Below are positions 1-7,703 of a stretch of 64,000 nucleotides of DNA, in pieces. The first letter of the stretch is position 1. Each line of letters begins with the position of its first letter. A program made the translations under genes and the position numbers. The stretch lies in NCBI GenBank assembly GCA_025800125.1, contig JAOXSF010000035.1, forward strand, positions 1 to 64,000, given 5' to 3'. The DNA is from Marinobacterium sp. (lineage in GTDB: Bacteria > Pseudomonadota > Gammaproteobacteria > Pseudomonadales > Balneatricaceae). The notes beneath the pieces are model-generated. The model saw only the letters and a list, made by a program, of their open reading frames with translations. It ran no database searches and was not told the DNA's origin.

Positions 1-711
1 CAGGCGATGGCCCGTACCGCCACCACTGAGGTGCCGATCCGTGGCCTGCGCCGGGTGATCGCTCAGAAGATGGTGGCAGCTAAGCGCAGCATTCCGCACT
101 ACGCCTATGTGGAAGAGATCGACGTAACCGCACTGGAAGAGTTGCGCCAGCATCTGAATGAAAACCGTAAGCCGGATCAGCCCAAGCTGACCCTGCTGCC
201 GTTTATCATGCAGGCGCTGACCAAAGTGCTGCCGGAGTTCCCGGCCTGTAATGCCCGTTACGACGAAGAGCGCGAAGTGCTGACCCAGTACGCGCCGGTG
301 CATATCGGTATCGCCACTATGACCGACAAAGGCCTGATGGTGCCGGTGGTGCGTCATACCGAAGCGCTGGATATCTGGCAGTCCGCTACCGAGCTGTCCC
401 GCCTCAGTGCCGCAGCCCGCGATGGCAGTGCACGTGGCGATGAACTGAGCGGCTCCACCGTCACCATCACCAGCCTGGGGGCGATTGGCGGCATCGTCAC
501 CACCCCGGTAATCAATGCACCGGAAACGGCGATTGTCGGTGTGAACAAGCTGCAGGAGAAGCCAGTGGTACATAACGGCGAGACTGTGGTGCGCAAGATG
601 ATGAACCTGTCCTCATCCTTCGACCACCGCATCGTCGATGGTTATGACGCTGCGCTGATGGTGCAGGCGCTGAAACGCCTGCTGGAAAACCCTGCAAGTA
701 TCTTCGTTTAA
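1..711 (+). CDS. bkdB: Branched-chain 2-oxoacid dehydrogenase E2 (lipoamide acyltransferase), 3' part
   Basis: The reading frame is open from the first base of the window, so this is the C-terminal ~236 residues of a longer E2 protein; the lipoyl and most of the E1/E3-binding domains lie upstream, outside the window. What is visible is the whole acyltransferase catalytic domain, ending in the active-site motif DHRIVDG (His and Asp catalytic), about 30 residues from the C-terminus. The stretch beginning VPIRGLRRVIAQKM and the phrase KMMNLSSSFDHR match Pseudomonas-type BkdB rather than pyruvate or 2-oxoglutarate E2, and the next gene is a dedicated E3. It transfers branched-chain acyl groups to CoA in valine/leucine/isoleucine breakdown. 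The internal ATG at 7 is not the true start. Family identity is sure; the branched-chain assignment rests on resemblance. Confidence 0.88.
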   Translation, partial: QAMARTATTEVPIRGLRRVIAQKMVAAKRSIPHYAYVEEIDVTALEELRQHLNENRKPDQPKLTLLPFIMQALTKVLPEFPACNARYDEEREVLTQYAPVHIGIATMTDKGLMVPVVRHTEALDIWQSATELSRLSAAARDGSARGDELSGSTVTITSLGAIGGIVTTPVINAPETAIVGVNKLQEKPVVHNGETVVRKMMNLSSSFDHRIVDGYDAALMVQALKRLLENPASIFV

Positions 712-721
712 GGAGCCCGCC

Positions 722-2134
722 ATGAATACACATCGTAAATGCAAAGTACTGGTGGTGGGCGGTGGCCCGGGCGGTTATGTCGCCGCAATCCGTGCCGGTC
801 AGCTGGGGCTGGATACGGTGCTGATTGAAGCCGACCGTACCGGTGGCACCTGTCTGATCCGTGGCTGTATCCCATCCAAGGCGCTGATCCACGCCGCCAG
901 CCGTTATGAAGAGCTGCTGGCCCATGTGGGCAGCGGCAAGCTGGGTATCTCCCTCAGCTCCGCGCCGGAACTGAATCTGGTTGAAACTCAGCAGTGGAAA
1001 GAGGGCGTGGTTGATCGCCTCAATGGCGGCGTTGAAGGCCTGTTGGCGAAAGCCGGTGTTGAAGTGATCCGCGGTTGGGCCAACTTTGTTGATGCCAAAA
1101 CCTGTGAGATTGAAACCGCAGAGGGTGGCCAGACCCTGCATGCTGAGCATGTGATCCTGGCTAATGGTTCCTCAGTGACCGAGTTGCCGGGTATCCCCTT
1201 TGGTGGTGCGGTGATCTCCTCCACCGACGCGCTGAATCTGACTGAAATGCCAGAGCATCTGGTGGTGATTGGTGCCGGTTATATCGGTCTTGAGCTGGGT
1301 ATCGCCTGGCGCAAACTGGGGGCAAAAGTCACCTTTGTGGAAAGTGGCGAGCGTCCTCTGCCGATCTACGACAAAGAACTGACCCGCCCGATTGTGCAGT
1401 GGCTGAAAAAGCATGATGTGGATGTAATTACTCATGCCCGCGCGGAATCGGTTGATCAGGATGATGATGGCGCAGTACTGCATTACCGCGATAAAGCCGG
1501 TGAACAGCAGAGCCTGGCCGCCAGCAAAGTGCTGGTAGCGGTTGGCCGTACGCCAAACACCGCTGGTTGGGGACTGGAAAATATGCCGGTCGACCGTGAT
1601 GGCCAGTTTGTCAAAGTGGATAAGCAGTGCCGCACCAGCACCCGTAATGTCTGGGCTATTGGTGACCTGGTGGGTGAACCGATGCTGGCTCATAAAGCTT
1701 CGGCTCAGGGCGAGATGGTGGCGGAGATTATCGCTGGCCATAAACGCAGCTTCGAGCCGGTGGCGATCCCTGCGGTCTGCTTCACCGAGCCGGAACTGGT
1801 CTGCGTTGGCCTGACCCCGGAACAGGCGAAGGCGAAAGGGCTGGATATCACCGTCGGCAAATTCCCATTCGCTGCCATTGGCAAAGCACTGACCATGGAA
1901 GCCGGTGAAGATGGCGGCTTTGTCCGCATTGTTGCCCGTACCGATGACCATGTGGTGGTCGGTATCCAGGCCGTGGGCGCCCATGTTGCTGAACTGGTGG
2001 GTGAATTCACCCTGGCACTGGAGATGGGTGCGGTAGTGGAAGATATAGCCGGCACCGTCCATATGCACCCGAGCCTGGGTGAAGCCACCATGGAAGCGGC
2101 GCTGGCTACCTTCGGTAAAGCGATTCATGGTTGA
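722..2134 (+). CDS. lpdV: Dihydrolipoyl dehydrogenase (E3)
   Basis: 470-residue FAD flavoprotein that re-oxidises the dihydrolipoyl arm of the E2 encoded just upstream, passing electrons to NAD+. Visible are the FAD-binding GGGPGG near residue 13, the redox disulfide pair C44/C49 in GGTCLIRGCIPSKAL, the NAD-binding IGAGYIGLELG around residue 182 and the C-terminal HMHPSLGE carrying the catalytic His-Glu pair. Length equals the family norm. It follows bkdB by 10 nt with an AAGGAG ribosome site, so it is the last gene of the bkd operon. The LIRG in place of the usual LNVG/LNIG between the cysteines is a mild oddity. An E3 shared with other complexes cannot be excluded, hence lpdV rather than lpdA is inferred from position. 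Confidence 0.93.
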   Translation: MNTHRKCKVLVVGGGPGGYVAAIRAGQLGLDTVLIEADRTGGTCLIRGCIPSKALIHAASRYEELLAHVGSGKLGISLSSAPELNLVETQQWKEGVVDRLNGGVEGLLAKAGVEVIRGWANFVDAKTCEIETAEGGQTLHAEHVILANGSSVTELPGIPFGGAVISSTDALNLTEMPEHLVVIGAGYIGLELGIAWRKLGAKVTFVESGERPLPIYDKELTRPIVQWLKKHDVDVITHARAESVDQDDDGAVLHYRDKAGEQQSLAASKVLVAVGRTPNTAGWGLENMPVDRDGQFVKVDKQCRTSTRNVWAIGDLVGEPMLAHKASAQGEMVAEIIAGHKRSFEPVAIPAVCFTEPELVCVGLTPEQAKAKGLDITVGKFPFAAIGKALTMEAGEDGGFVRIVARTDDHVVVGIQAVGAHVAELVGEFTLALEMGAVVEDIAGTVHMHPSLGEATMEAALATFGKAIHG

Positions 2135-2186
2135 AAAACATCGCTGCACCAGTGCCCATATAGTTGTGAGTAAGGTTGCAGCTATG

Positions 2187-2212
2187 CGTTCCCGCGCGGG
2201 AGCGTGGGAACG
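2187..2212. repeat. REP-like palindromic hairpin
   Basis: An 11-bp imperfect palindrome (arms CGTTCCCGCGC and GCGTGGGAACG, one G-T wobble) closes a GGGA loop. This GTTCCC...GGGAAC form is of the type seen as dispersed intergenic repeats in many proteobacteria. It lies 50 nt after lpdV and before two weaker hairpins (around 2238-2255 and 2262-2290). I see only this copy in the window, so repeat status is by resemblance. Confidence 0.5.
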
Positions 2213-2348
2213 AGTGCTGAATCATTGTAATACCTGAGCTGCAGCCTCGGCTGCATCCTGGCAACAGCGGTGATGGCCACCGTTGTACCTGCTGTGTCAC
2301 GGATTTTGGCAGCTACAGAATGTAGAGCGTGATATGGCCCTTTCTTGC

Positions 2349-2370
2349 GCCCCCTGATGGGGGCTTTTTT
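2349..2370 (+). terminator. Rho-independent terminator
   Basis: Six-base-pair GC stem GCCCCC/GGGGGC with TGAT loop, followed by six T. It closes the bkd transcript and marks the left edge of the AT-rich insert that starts right after it. Confidence 0.85.
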
Positions 2371-2412
2371 ATGGCAAAATAAAATGTAAAATATAGCCGC
2401 TAATAATTGATC

Positions 2413-2769
2413 ATGGATAGGTCTATGAAAGTAAAAGTAGAAGTTAATAGCCATGGAAAAGGAAATATTGAAATAGATAAGTTCTTCCGGTTTTTAACAC
2501 TAGGTGAAGACAATGGTTCTGGGTTACGTGAAGTTAATGTATTTATTGCTGCAGTTTTTAAATGTGAAAAGCCAGATCAGACTCCTGGTCTTAACTGTTC
2601 TATTTCTGTAGAGTCCGATAGAAAGACGGAGACTGATTTTGAATTCTCTGATAAATCAGAGTACTTTAATGAAATTAGTATAATCCGCCAATTCTGGGGG
2701 GCGGTAGTGTTTCTGCTAGTGATATTGACGGTTTTATCAGTTGCTGTAAGGATCGTTTTAAAGATATAG
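2413..2769 (+). CDS. Hypothetical single-pass membrane protein of the AT-rich island
   Basis: About 118 residues. The first ~90 are polar, with alternating hydrophobic/charged runs (MKVKVEVNSHGKGNIEIDKF) suggesting a small beta-rich domain; a single strong membrane helix sits at the C-terminus (roughly residues 95-115, WGAVVFLLVILTVLSVAVRI). No known family recognised. Codon use is AT-rich and unlike the flanking bkd and xerD genes. The start is unsure: ATG 2413 is used here, TTG 2407 and ATG 2425 are in frame, and none has a strong ribosome site. It is 8 nt upstream of a second membrane-protein gene, so the two are probably co-transcribed and may act together at the membrane; that is inference from spacing only. 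Confidence 0.6.
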   Translation: MDRSMKVKVEVNSHGKGNIEIDKFFRFLTLGEDNGSGLREVNVFIAAVFKCEKPDQTPGLNCSISVESDRKTETDFEFSDKSEYFNEISIIRQFWGAVVFLLVILTVLSVAVRIVLKI

Positions 2770-2777
2770 ATGAAGAG

Positions 2778-3845
2778 ATGCTCTCTACCTTAATCAATTC
2801 TTGGTCTTATAAAGACAAGAAGTTGTCCTTTATAAAAGAAGAAGATAAAAATATAAAAGGATTTATTTTGATGCCTATTGAGCTTGAGGTAGATTCGGAT
2901 TCTGAGAAAGGAGCAGCGAAGGCTATTTTAAAACCAGGGTGTTATAAGGTTGATGATATAAAGAACTATGTATCTTATGGTTCTTGGTTTAGAATAAAGT
3001 TTAATGCTTGGTTTGAGAAAAAGAATGATTCATTTTATTTAGATAACTCTGTTGTTTTTGGTAGTAGAATGCCATGTCCTGATTTTAAGGTTTATTATTT
3101 ATTGCCAGATGATAGTGAGCCAAAACCCCATAGCGTAAACATTAAATGCATTGATGAAAATAAAACGGAGGTTGATTCTGAAGTTATAAAGGTTTATTCA
3201 AACCAGAGTATGTCTTATTTTGATGATTGGCTTTCTCTTAAGATAAAAAGTAGGCCGCTAATACGACTGAAAAATACGACTAAAATTGATGATGCTATAC
3301 TAAAAAAAGGAATGAAGTCATACAATGCTCAGTTTGATGTCTTTGATATATCGGCATCTAAAAGAAGAGAGGTTGCTATTTTTTTGTTTGGGCTTTTTTT
3401 GGCAGCATTTCTATCTATGGGATTAGATGCAACTAGAATTGGTTCAGAGCTTTTTAAAGTTTACTTTCCTGAATCTTGGTATTTTTCTGAATCCGCTATT
3501 TGGCTCTTGATTTGTTTGGTTGCTGTTCCAAAATTTATTATTGTTAGAGGAAGTATGAAAAGTAACAATATGAAATGGCTAAGAAATTGTGTTGTTTTTT
3601 CTAGTGTTCCTGTAATTTTCTGGGCGGCTGATGCACTGTTTGTTAGAGAGCCTGTTTTGAAAATTTTATCAGAAAGTGACCTTTTGTTTTTTATTTCATA
3701 TGAGGAAGCTATGGGTTATTATACATTTATACCATATTTTGACTTTGCTTTTATGTTTGTTTCAGCTTTAGTCTATACTATGTTTGTTAAATATGATTTG
3801 GCAAAGATTTTTAAATCTTTATTAAATGTTGGTCGGGCTAATTGA
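2778..3845 (+). CDS. Hypothetical membrane protein, soluble N-terminus plus about four TM helices
   Basis: 355 residues, not recognised. Residues 1-190 are hydrophilic and lysine/aspartate-rich with no visible catalytic motif. The C-terminal part holds about four membrane helices, near residues 198-217 (VAIFLFGLFLAAFLSMGL), 238-257, 270-290 and 318-342. The gene is very AT-rich, full of ATA, AGA and TTT codons. It begins 8 nt after the preceding island gene and ends 6 nt before the methyltransferase gene, forming a three-gene cassette. The ATG has only a poor GAAGAG ribosome site abutting it. The layout (small TM protein + large TM protein + cytosolic methyltransferase) gives no known system; transfer from an AT-rich donor is likely. 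Confidence 0.65.
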   Translation: MLSTLINSWSYKDKKLSFIKEEDKNIKGFILMPIELEVDSDSEKGAAKAILKPGCYKVDDIKNYVSYGSWFRIKFNAWFEKKNDSFYLDNSVVFGSRMPCPDFKVYYLLPDDSEPKPHSVNIKCIDENKTEVDSEVIKVYSNQSMSYFDDWLSLKIKSRPLIRLKNTTKIDDAILKKGMKSYNAQFDVFDISASKRREVAIFLFGLFLAAFLSMGLDATRIGSELFKVYFPESWYFSESAIWLLICLVAVPKFIIVRGSMKSNNMKWLRNCVVFSSVPVIFWAADALFVREPVLKILSESDLLFFISYEEAMGYYTFIPYFDFAFMFVSALVYTMFVKYDLAKIFKSLLNVGRAN

Positions 3846-3851
3846 GGTTAC

Positions 3852-4574
3852 ATGGTGGATATTTATAAAAGCTTGAGAGTGTCCAAAGAACCAGGGCCTG
3901 ACGTCATATATGATAATGGTGATAAATTTTATCGCTATATGGATCGGTTGTATGTCCCTAAGCCTCCTGCACAGTTAAGCAAGGAAGAAGTTTCTGCGTT
4001 ATCTGAAATACGTATACAGCTTAGCAGTGAAATAATAGATAGGGAATACTCTCTTCAAGTCATTAAGTTTTTATATGATCAGTTTGATATTGCTCCGAAT
4101 GGATTAATTGACTTTGGCTGTGGGGGAGGGTTAGTTGCTGATATATTCTCTGAATATAATATATCGCCTCCGGAAACTATGTTAGGCCTAGATTTGAGTG
4201 AGTCAGTTCTAAAATATGCTTTAAAGAGTTACCTTCAGCATGCCTGCGAAGGTATGGAAAGCCGTGTTGAGCATTTTGATGGAGCCCAAATGATTTCGGC
4301 TGAAAATGAAGCTTATGATGCTATAATAGCAAGTTTTGTTATGCACTTTGAAATATATCCAGGGCAAATAGAAGAACTCTATAGGGTTTTGAAGAGAGGC
4401 GGCCTTTTTGTATATAATGACTATATATTTAATAGGAATCCTAGTCATACTAAAAAAGTTATAGATAAATTATGTATGGCGGGTTTTTCTGTAAGGCAAG
4501 AAAAAAAAGAATTCAAGCATCCTGAAGATGGTGATATTAGGCGTCACTTAATAGTCATAGCAAAAAAAGATTAA
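3852..4574 (+). CDS. Class I SAM-dependent methyltransferase
   Basis: 240-residue soluble protein with a Rossmann-fold methyltransferase core. Motif I is LIDFGCGGGLVAD (about residues 82-94), followed by an acidic strand end LGLDLSES for the SAM ribose, motif IV-like DAIIASFVMHF and the post-motif LYRVLKRGGLFVYNDY typical of Methyltransf_11-type enzymes. The first 70 residues are a family-specific extension with no recognised domain. Substrate cannot be told; small-molecule or quinone/lipid-type methylation is commonest for this fold. It is the third gene of the AT-rich cassette, with a GAGGT ribosome site before the ATG. No partner endonuclease or peptide-synthetase gene is next to it, so I do not call it a restriction or biosynthetic enzyme. 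Confidence 0.72.
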   Translation: MVDIYKSLRVSKEPGPDVIYDNGDKFYRYMDRLYVPKPPAQLSKEEVSALSEIRIQLSSEIIDREYSLQVIKFLYDQFDIAPNGLIDFGCGGGLVADIFSEYNISPPETMLGLDLSESVLKYALKSYLQHACEGMESRVEHFDGAQMISAENEAYDAIIASFVMHFEIYPGQIEELYRVLKRGGLFVYNDYIFNRNPSHTKKVIDKLCMAGFSVRQEKKEFKHPEDGDIRRHLIVIAKKD

Positions 4575-4711
4575 ATTCCTGAGTGGGTTTTTATCTGTTG
4601 TTGCTATTAATATTTATTCTTACGCGGAAATTATTTAATGTTCAGGGTTTATATAATCTTTTTCTGATTAAAGAGGATTAATAGATCTAGAAGATAATAG
4701 GAATAAGTATT

Positions 4712-5219
4712 TTTTGTGCCACTGCGCCTTTATCATAGTGAATGGCATTGGTCAGAAACGGAAGTAGTGGCCTGTGGAGGTAGAAGTATATGCGGACCTG
4801 GTATCTGTGGCATTGCTAAGGGGATGAAAATCCCCTTGACTCTCCGCCAAGCTGGTATAAACGCCAGCAGGCGAAGTCTGGTGTGTAAACACAGTAAAAA
4901 TATATCGAATTATCGCAGCAGAGTGATGGGCATACCTGATCTTTCCATCTTAGCTGCGACATCACTGCGGACAGGAAGGCGCTGGAGTTGTTACAGGCAG
5001 GTTATAGCCAAAACCTTATTCGGCTCACTATATGAGCCAGATAGCTCCGCTAATCGGTTCATGCCCGTCTCACGACTGAGGGTAACTTTTCCACAGCCGG
5101 TTCGATCATTACTTCCGTAGTTATCAACAACCCGGCAAGTGCCCGCCTGTGCATAAAAAGCAACCTGAAATCTATTCAGCTTACTAACAGGGAAGTTAGT
5201 CGGTGTTTTCAGTCAGGTT
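4712..5219 (+). ncRNA. Highly structured non-coding element, HEARO/omega-RNA-like or intron-remnant candidate
   Basis: About 500 nt between the island and the next gene with no convincing protein. Visible helices: a bulged TGCCACT/TGGCA hairpin (4717-4747); 8-bp perfect stem with GAAA tetraloop (4818-4837); CGCC/GGCG enclosing GCTGG/CCAGC (4845-4873); a bulged stem with GTAA tetraloop (4878-4894); 7-bp AGTGATG/CATCACT (4922-4928 with 4960-4966); long-range GGGCAT/ATGCCC (4928-4933 with 5061-5066); GGCTCA/TGAGCC hairpin (5022-5038); and an outer AACCTGA/TCAGGTT stem enclosing ACTAAC/GTTAGT (5162-5219). GNRA loops and nested long-range pairs are the hallmark of a folded RNA. The 134-codon open frame through it (4716-5120) has a low-complexity, non-protein look. 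The family guess (IscB/IsrB-associated HEARO RNA) is a hunch; no group II intron domain V is visible. Confidence 0.45.
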
Positions 5220-5285
5220 TCATAAAAGCGGCATACCTTGAAAGTGAACCTTCCCTCTGAAGTCATAACGGTTGAGGACTCAGTC

Positions 5286-5459
5286 ATGAAAGCATTAATC
5301 GCGACCCTGGTGTTAACGTTCGTAGCCAGCACCGCTTCTGCAGCGACCACCTGGAACACCGGCACCGGTGAGTTTGAGAAACAACCCGCGCAGCCAACCG
5401 AGCAGGCTCGCAACCCGCACAGCTGGTATGGCGGTGATCTGTACCACGGCCAGCGCTGA
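5286..5459 (+). CDS. Small secreted protein, 57 aa
   Basis: Codes for a 57-residue protein with a clear signal peptide: MKALIATLVLTFVASTASA, probable cleavage after residue 19-20, leaving a mature peptide of ~37 residues rich in polar and aromatic residues (ends SWYGGDLYHGQR) with no cysteine. The ATG at 5286 is chosen because GAGGA at 5274-5278 is ideally spaced and the signal sequence begins there; an in-frame longer start at 5238 lacks this. It is followed by a hairpin and a terminator, so it is probably transcribed alone. No family recognised; similar tiny periplasmic proteins of unknown function occur beside core genes in pseudomonads. Confidence 0.6.
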   Translation: MKALIATLVLTFVASTASAATTWNTGTGEFEKQPAQPTEQARNPHSWYGGDLYHGQR

Positions 5460-5484
5460 GTATTGCTCTGACTTGCTGTACAGC

Positions 5485-5509
5485 TTTACTGGCAAAGCTT
5501 ACCAGTAAA
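5485..5509. repeat. Inverted repeat TTTACTGG / CCAGTAAA
   Basis: Perfect 8-bp arms separated by 9 nt, immediately before the terminator that follows the 57-aa gene. It may reinforce termination or be an operator for xerD; nothing else decides. Confidence 0.45.
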
Positions 5510-5513
5510 ACGC

Positions 5514-5540
5514 AACCCGCATCCTGTATGCGGGTTTTGC
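5514..5540 (+). terminator. Terminator after the small secreted protein
   Basis: Nine-bp perfect stem AACCCGCAT/ATGCGGGTT with a five-base loop, then a short T-rich tail (TTTGCTT). Confidence 0.7.
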
Positions 5541-5618
5541 TTGTCTGTACGGCAAGCGCTGGACAAGCCCTGATTGCGGGCATAGGGTGTGCGTCACCTG
5601 ATACGGACTTTGAGTACC

Positions 5619-6518
5619 ATGGCAACCAAAGCACAGAATAAAGAAGATCAGCGGGTGATCGAGCAATACCTGGACAGTGTCTGGCTGGAAAAGGGCCTGT
5701 CCGATAATACGCTGGCTTCCTATCGACGGGATTTGCACCACTTCGCCTGCTGGCTGAATGAGCGTAACTGTACGCTGATGCAGGTTGAGCGTAGCTGGAT
5801 TCAGCAGCATCTGGACTGGCGTCAGCAGGAAAAGCTCAAGGCAAGCTCCACTGCCAGGCTGATGTCCTGCCTGCGTGGTTTCTATCGCTTTGCCTTGCGC
5901 GAGCACTGGCTGGAAGCTGACCCGACGCTGGACCTTGATAGTCCTAAACTGCCGCGCCTGTTGCCTGATAGCCTGACAGAGGCAGATGTAGAGGCATTAC
6001 TGGCCGCGCCAGATATTCGTACCCCGCTGGGGCTGCGCGACCGCACCATGCTGGAACTGCTGTATGCCGCTGGTTTGCGAGTCAGTGAGCTGGTGGGAAT
6101 GACGCTGAGCCGACTGGATATGGTGCAGGGGGTGGTGCGTATTACCGGCAAAGGTGAAAAAGACCGGCTGGTGCCGGTGGGTGATGAAGCGCTGGGCTGG
6201 TTGAAACGTTATCTGGTATTACTGGATGTTAATGTCAGTGGTGATGTAATGTTTCCAGGTCGTGGGGGCGGTGCCATGACCCGCCAGACCTTCTGGTATC
6301 GTATCAAATATTATGCCCAGCTGGCTGGTATTGAGAAACCGCTGTCTCCCCATACGTTACGTCATGCCTTTGCTACCCATCTGCTGAACCATGGCGCTGA
6401 CTTGCGAGTGGTGCAGTTGCTGCTGGGACATAGCGACCTGTCTACCACGCAAATTTATACCCATGTGGCCCAGCACCGTTTACAGACGCTTCATCAGCAG
6501 CACCATCCACGGGGTTGA
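5619..6518 (+). CDS. xerD: Tyrosine recombinase XerD
   Basis: 299-residue site-specific recombinase that, with XerC, resolves chromosome dimers at dif. All six catalytic residues are visible: R154 in AGLRVSEL, K178 in GKGEKDR, H245 and R248 in HTLRHAFATH, H271 in LGHSDLS and the nucleophile Y280 in TTQIYTH; spacing agrees with E. coli XerD to within a few residues. The N-terminal core-binding (SAM-like) domain covers about residues 8-95. The ATG at 5619 gives the family length; the GTG-like extension to 5589 does not. Being upstream of dsbC matches the Pseudomonas xerD-dsbC-hom order, which supports the housekeeping XerD rather than a phage or integron integrase. Confidence 0.95.
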   Translation: MATKAQNKEDQRVIEQYLDSVWLEKGLSDNTLASYRRDLHHFACWLNERNCTLMQVERSWIQQHLDWRQQEKLKASSTARLMSCLRGFYRFALREHWLEADPTLDLDSPKLPRLLPDSLTEADVEALLAAPDIRTPLGLRDRTMLELLYAAGLRVSELVGMTLSRLDMVQGVVRITGKGEKDRLVPVGDEALGWLKRYLVLLDVNVSGDVMFPGRGGGAMTRQTFWYRIKYYAQLAGIEKPLSPHTLRHAFATHLLNHGADLRVVQLLLGHSDLSTTQIYTHVAQHRLQTLHQQHHPRG

Positions 6519-6686
6519 ACCGGGCTGCGTTTCGTTGGCAGCGAGCAGGATCAGCTATGGTAGTGGCCCACCATGGCGAGAAAAAACAGCCATTACAAAT
6601 TTGCAGGGAGTGGGAACTTTGTGTTGTTGTCGAGTTCATAGTGTCCATGCCACGCCTGCAACCTGAATAATTCTATGAGGAATCTG

Positions 6687-7442
6687 ATGCGAAAAGTACT
6701 GGTAACGGCCCTGATGACGTTGGGTCTTAATGGAGCACTGATCAGCAGCACAGCGATGGCTGCCGAAGGTGCAGAACAACGGATTGCAGCGCAGCTGAAA
6801 AAAGTAAACAGCGAGATTCCGATTGAGTCTGTCAAGCCGGCCAGTATGCAGGGGCTGTATGAAGTGACGCTGGGCAGTGGCGAAACACTGTTTTCTGATG
6901 AAAGGGGCGAGTACTTTGTTGTTGGTCAGTTGTACCGCTACAGCGATCAGGATGGCTTTGTAAATCTGACTGAGCAGAAACTGGCACTGAGCCGGGCTGA
7001 GAAAATTGCCGCTATTGCGGATGATGACAAAATTGTCTATGCGCCGCAGGGTGAGGTGAAAGCGACCATCAACGTCTTCACGGATACCTCCTGCCCATAC
7101 TGCCGCAAACTGCACAGTGAAATTCCGGCGCTGAATGAGATGGGCGTACAGGTGAACTATCTGGCGTACCCGCGTGCCGGTTTCGGTTCGCCCGCTTATA
7201 AAGAAATGCAATCGATCTGGTGTCAGTCATCGGGTAAAGCCCGTGCTGATGCCATGCACGCTTCCAAGAGCGGCGGTGACAAAGTGGCTGCCAAAAACTG
7301 TGATAATCCGATCATGGATCAGATGGCGCTTGGCCAGGCGGTGGGTGTAAACGGTACGCCAGCAATTGTGCTGGAAGACGGCACATTGATTCCGGGTTAC
7401 GTGCCTGCTAACCGCCTGGCGGCGATGATGCAGCTGAAGTAA
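6687..7442 (+). CDS. dsbC: Thiol:disulfide interchange protein DsbC
   Basis: Periplasmic disulfide isomerase that reshuffles wrong disulfides, kept reduced by DsbD. 251 residues with signal peptide (cleavage about AMA|AEG, residue 25), an N-terminal dimerisation domain (residues ~30-85) and a thioredoxin-like domain with the active site CPYC at 136-139, plus a cis-Pro loop GTPAIV near the end and a second cysteine pair (WCQ and NCD). ATG 6687 is preferred because GAGGA at 6677-6681 sits five bases ahead and itself overlaps the upstream in-frame ATG 6675. A strong terminator follows, so dsbC is separate from hom although neighbours in the same conserved order. Confidence 0.94.
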   Translation: MRKVLVTALMTLGLNGALISSTAMAAEGAEQRIAAQLKKVNSEIPIESVKPASMQGLYEVTLGSGETLFSDERGEYFVVGQLYRYSDQDGFVNLTEQKLALSRAEKIAAIADDDKIVYAPQGEVKATINVFTDTSCPYCRKLHSEIPALNEMGVQVNYLAYPRAGFGSPAYKEMQSIWCQSSGKARADAMHASKSGGDKVAAKNCDNPIMDQMALGQAVGVNGTPAIVLEDGTLIPGYVPANRLAAMMQLK

Positions 7443-7512
7443 GCCGTGCGAATCATTGCCTGATGCACTAACGTTGTGTGTCTGATGCACTGATTTTGCT
7501 TGAAAAACGAAA

Positions 7513-7540
7513 AAGGAGCATTGAATGCTCCTTTTTTTGT
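7513..7540 (+). terminator. Terminator after dsbC
   Basis: Nine-bp stem AAGGAGCAT/ATGCTCCTT with a TGA loop and a run of T's; a textbook intrinsic terminator. Confidence 0.9.
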
Positions 7541-7703
7541 GCCTGGGTGCAGAAATGTTGTGTGCTGGAGCAGAAACATTTCCGGTCTGTATTTGTTTGC
7601 ATGGTTGATAGGCCTGGGCAGACCAATCAGATATACTGTCTGACCTGTTTTTGACCGCAATTGCGGTTGATTCTTTCGCTAAAAGCTTATGCGAGGTGTT
7701 GGT

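Noticed and set aside
1172-2149. Long antisense frames across lpdV and many other core genes
   Set aside because: Mirror frames of GC-biased coding strands; no homology-like motif or start signals.
2407-4574. Restriction-modification or known anti-phage system
   Set aside because: Methyltransferase lacks DNA-MTase motifs such as NPPY/DPPY, and no nuclease or toxin is present.
4716-5120. 134-codon open frame through the structured RNA region
   Set aside because: No ribosome site, protein composition atypical (many Arg/Ser/Cys, no domain), and it covers GNRA hairpins and long-range stems.
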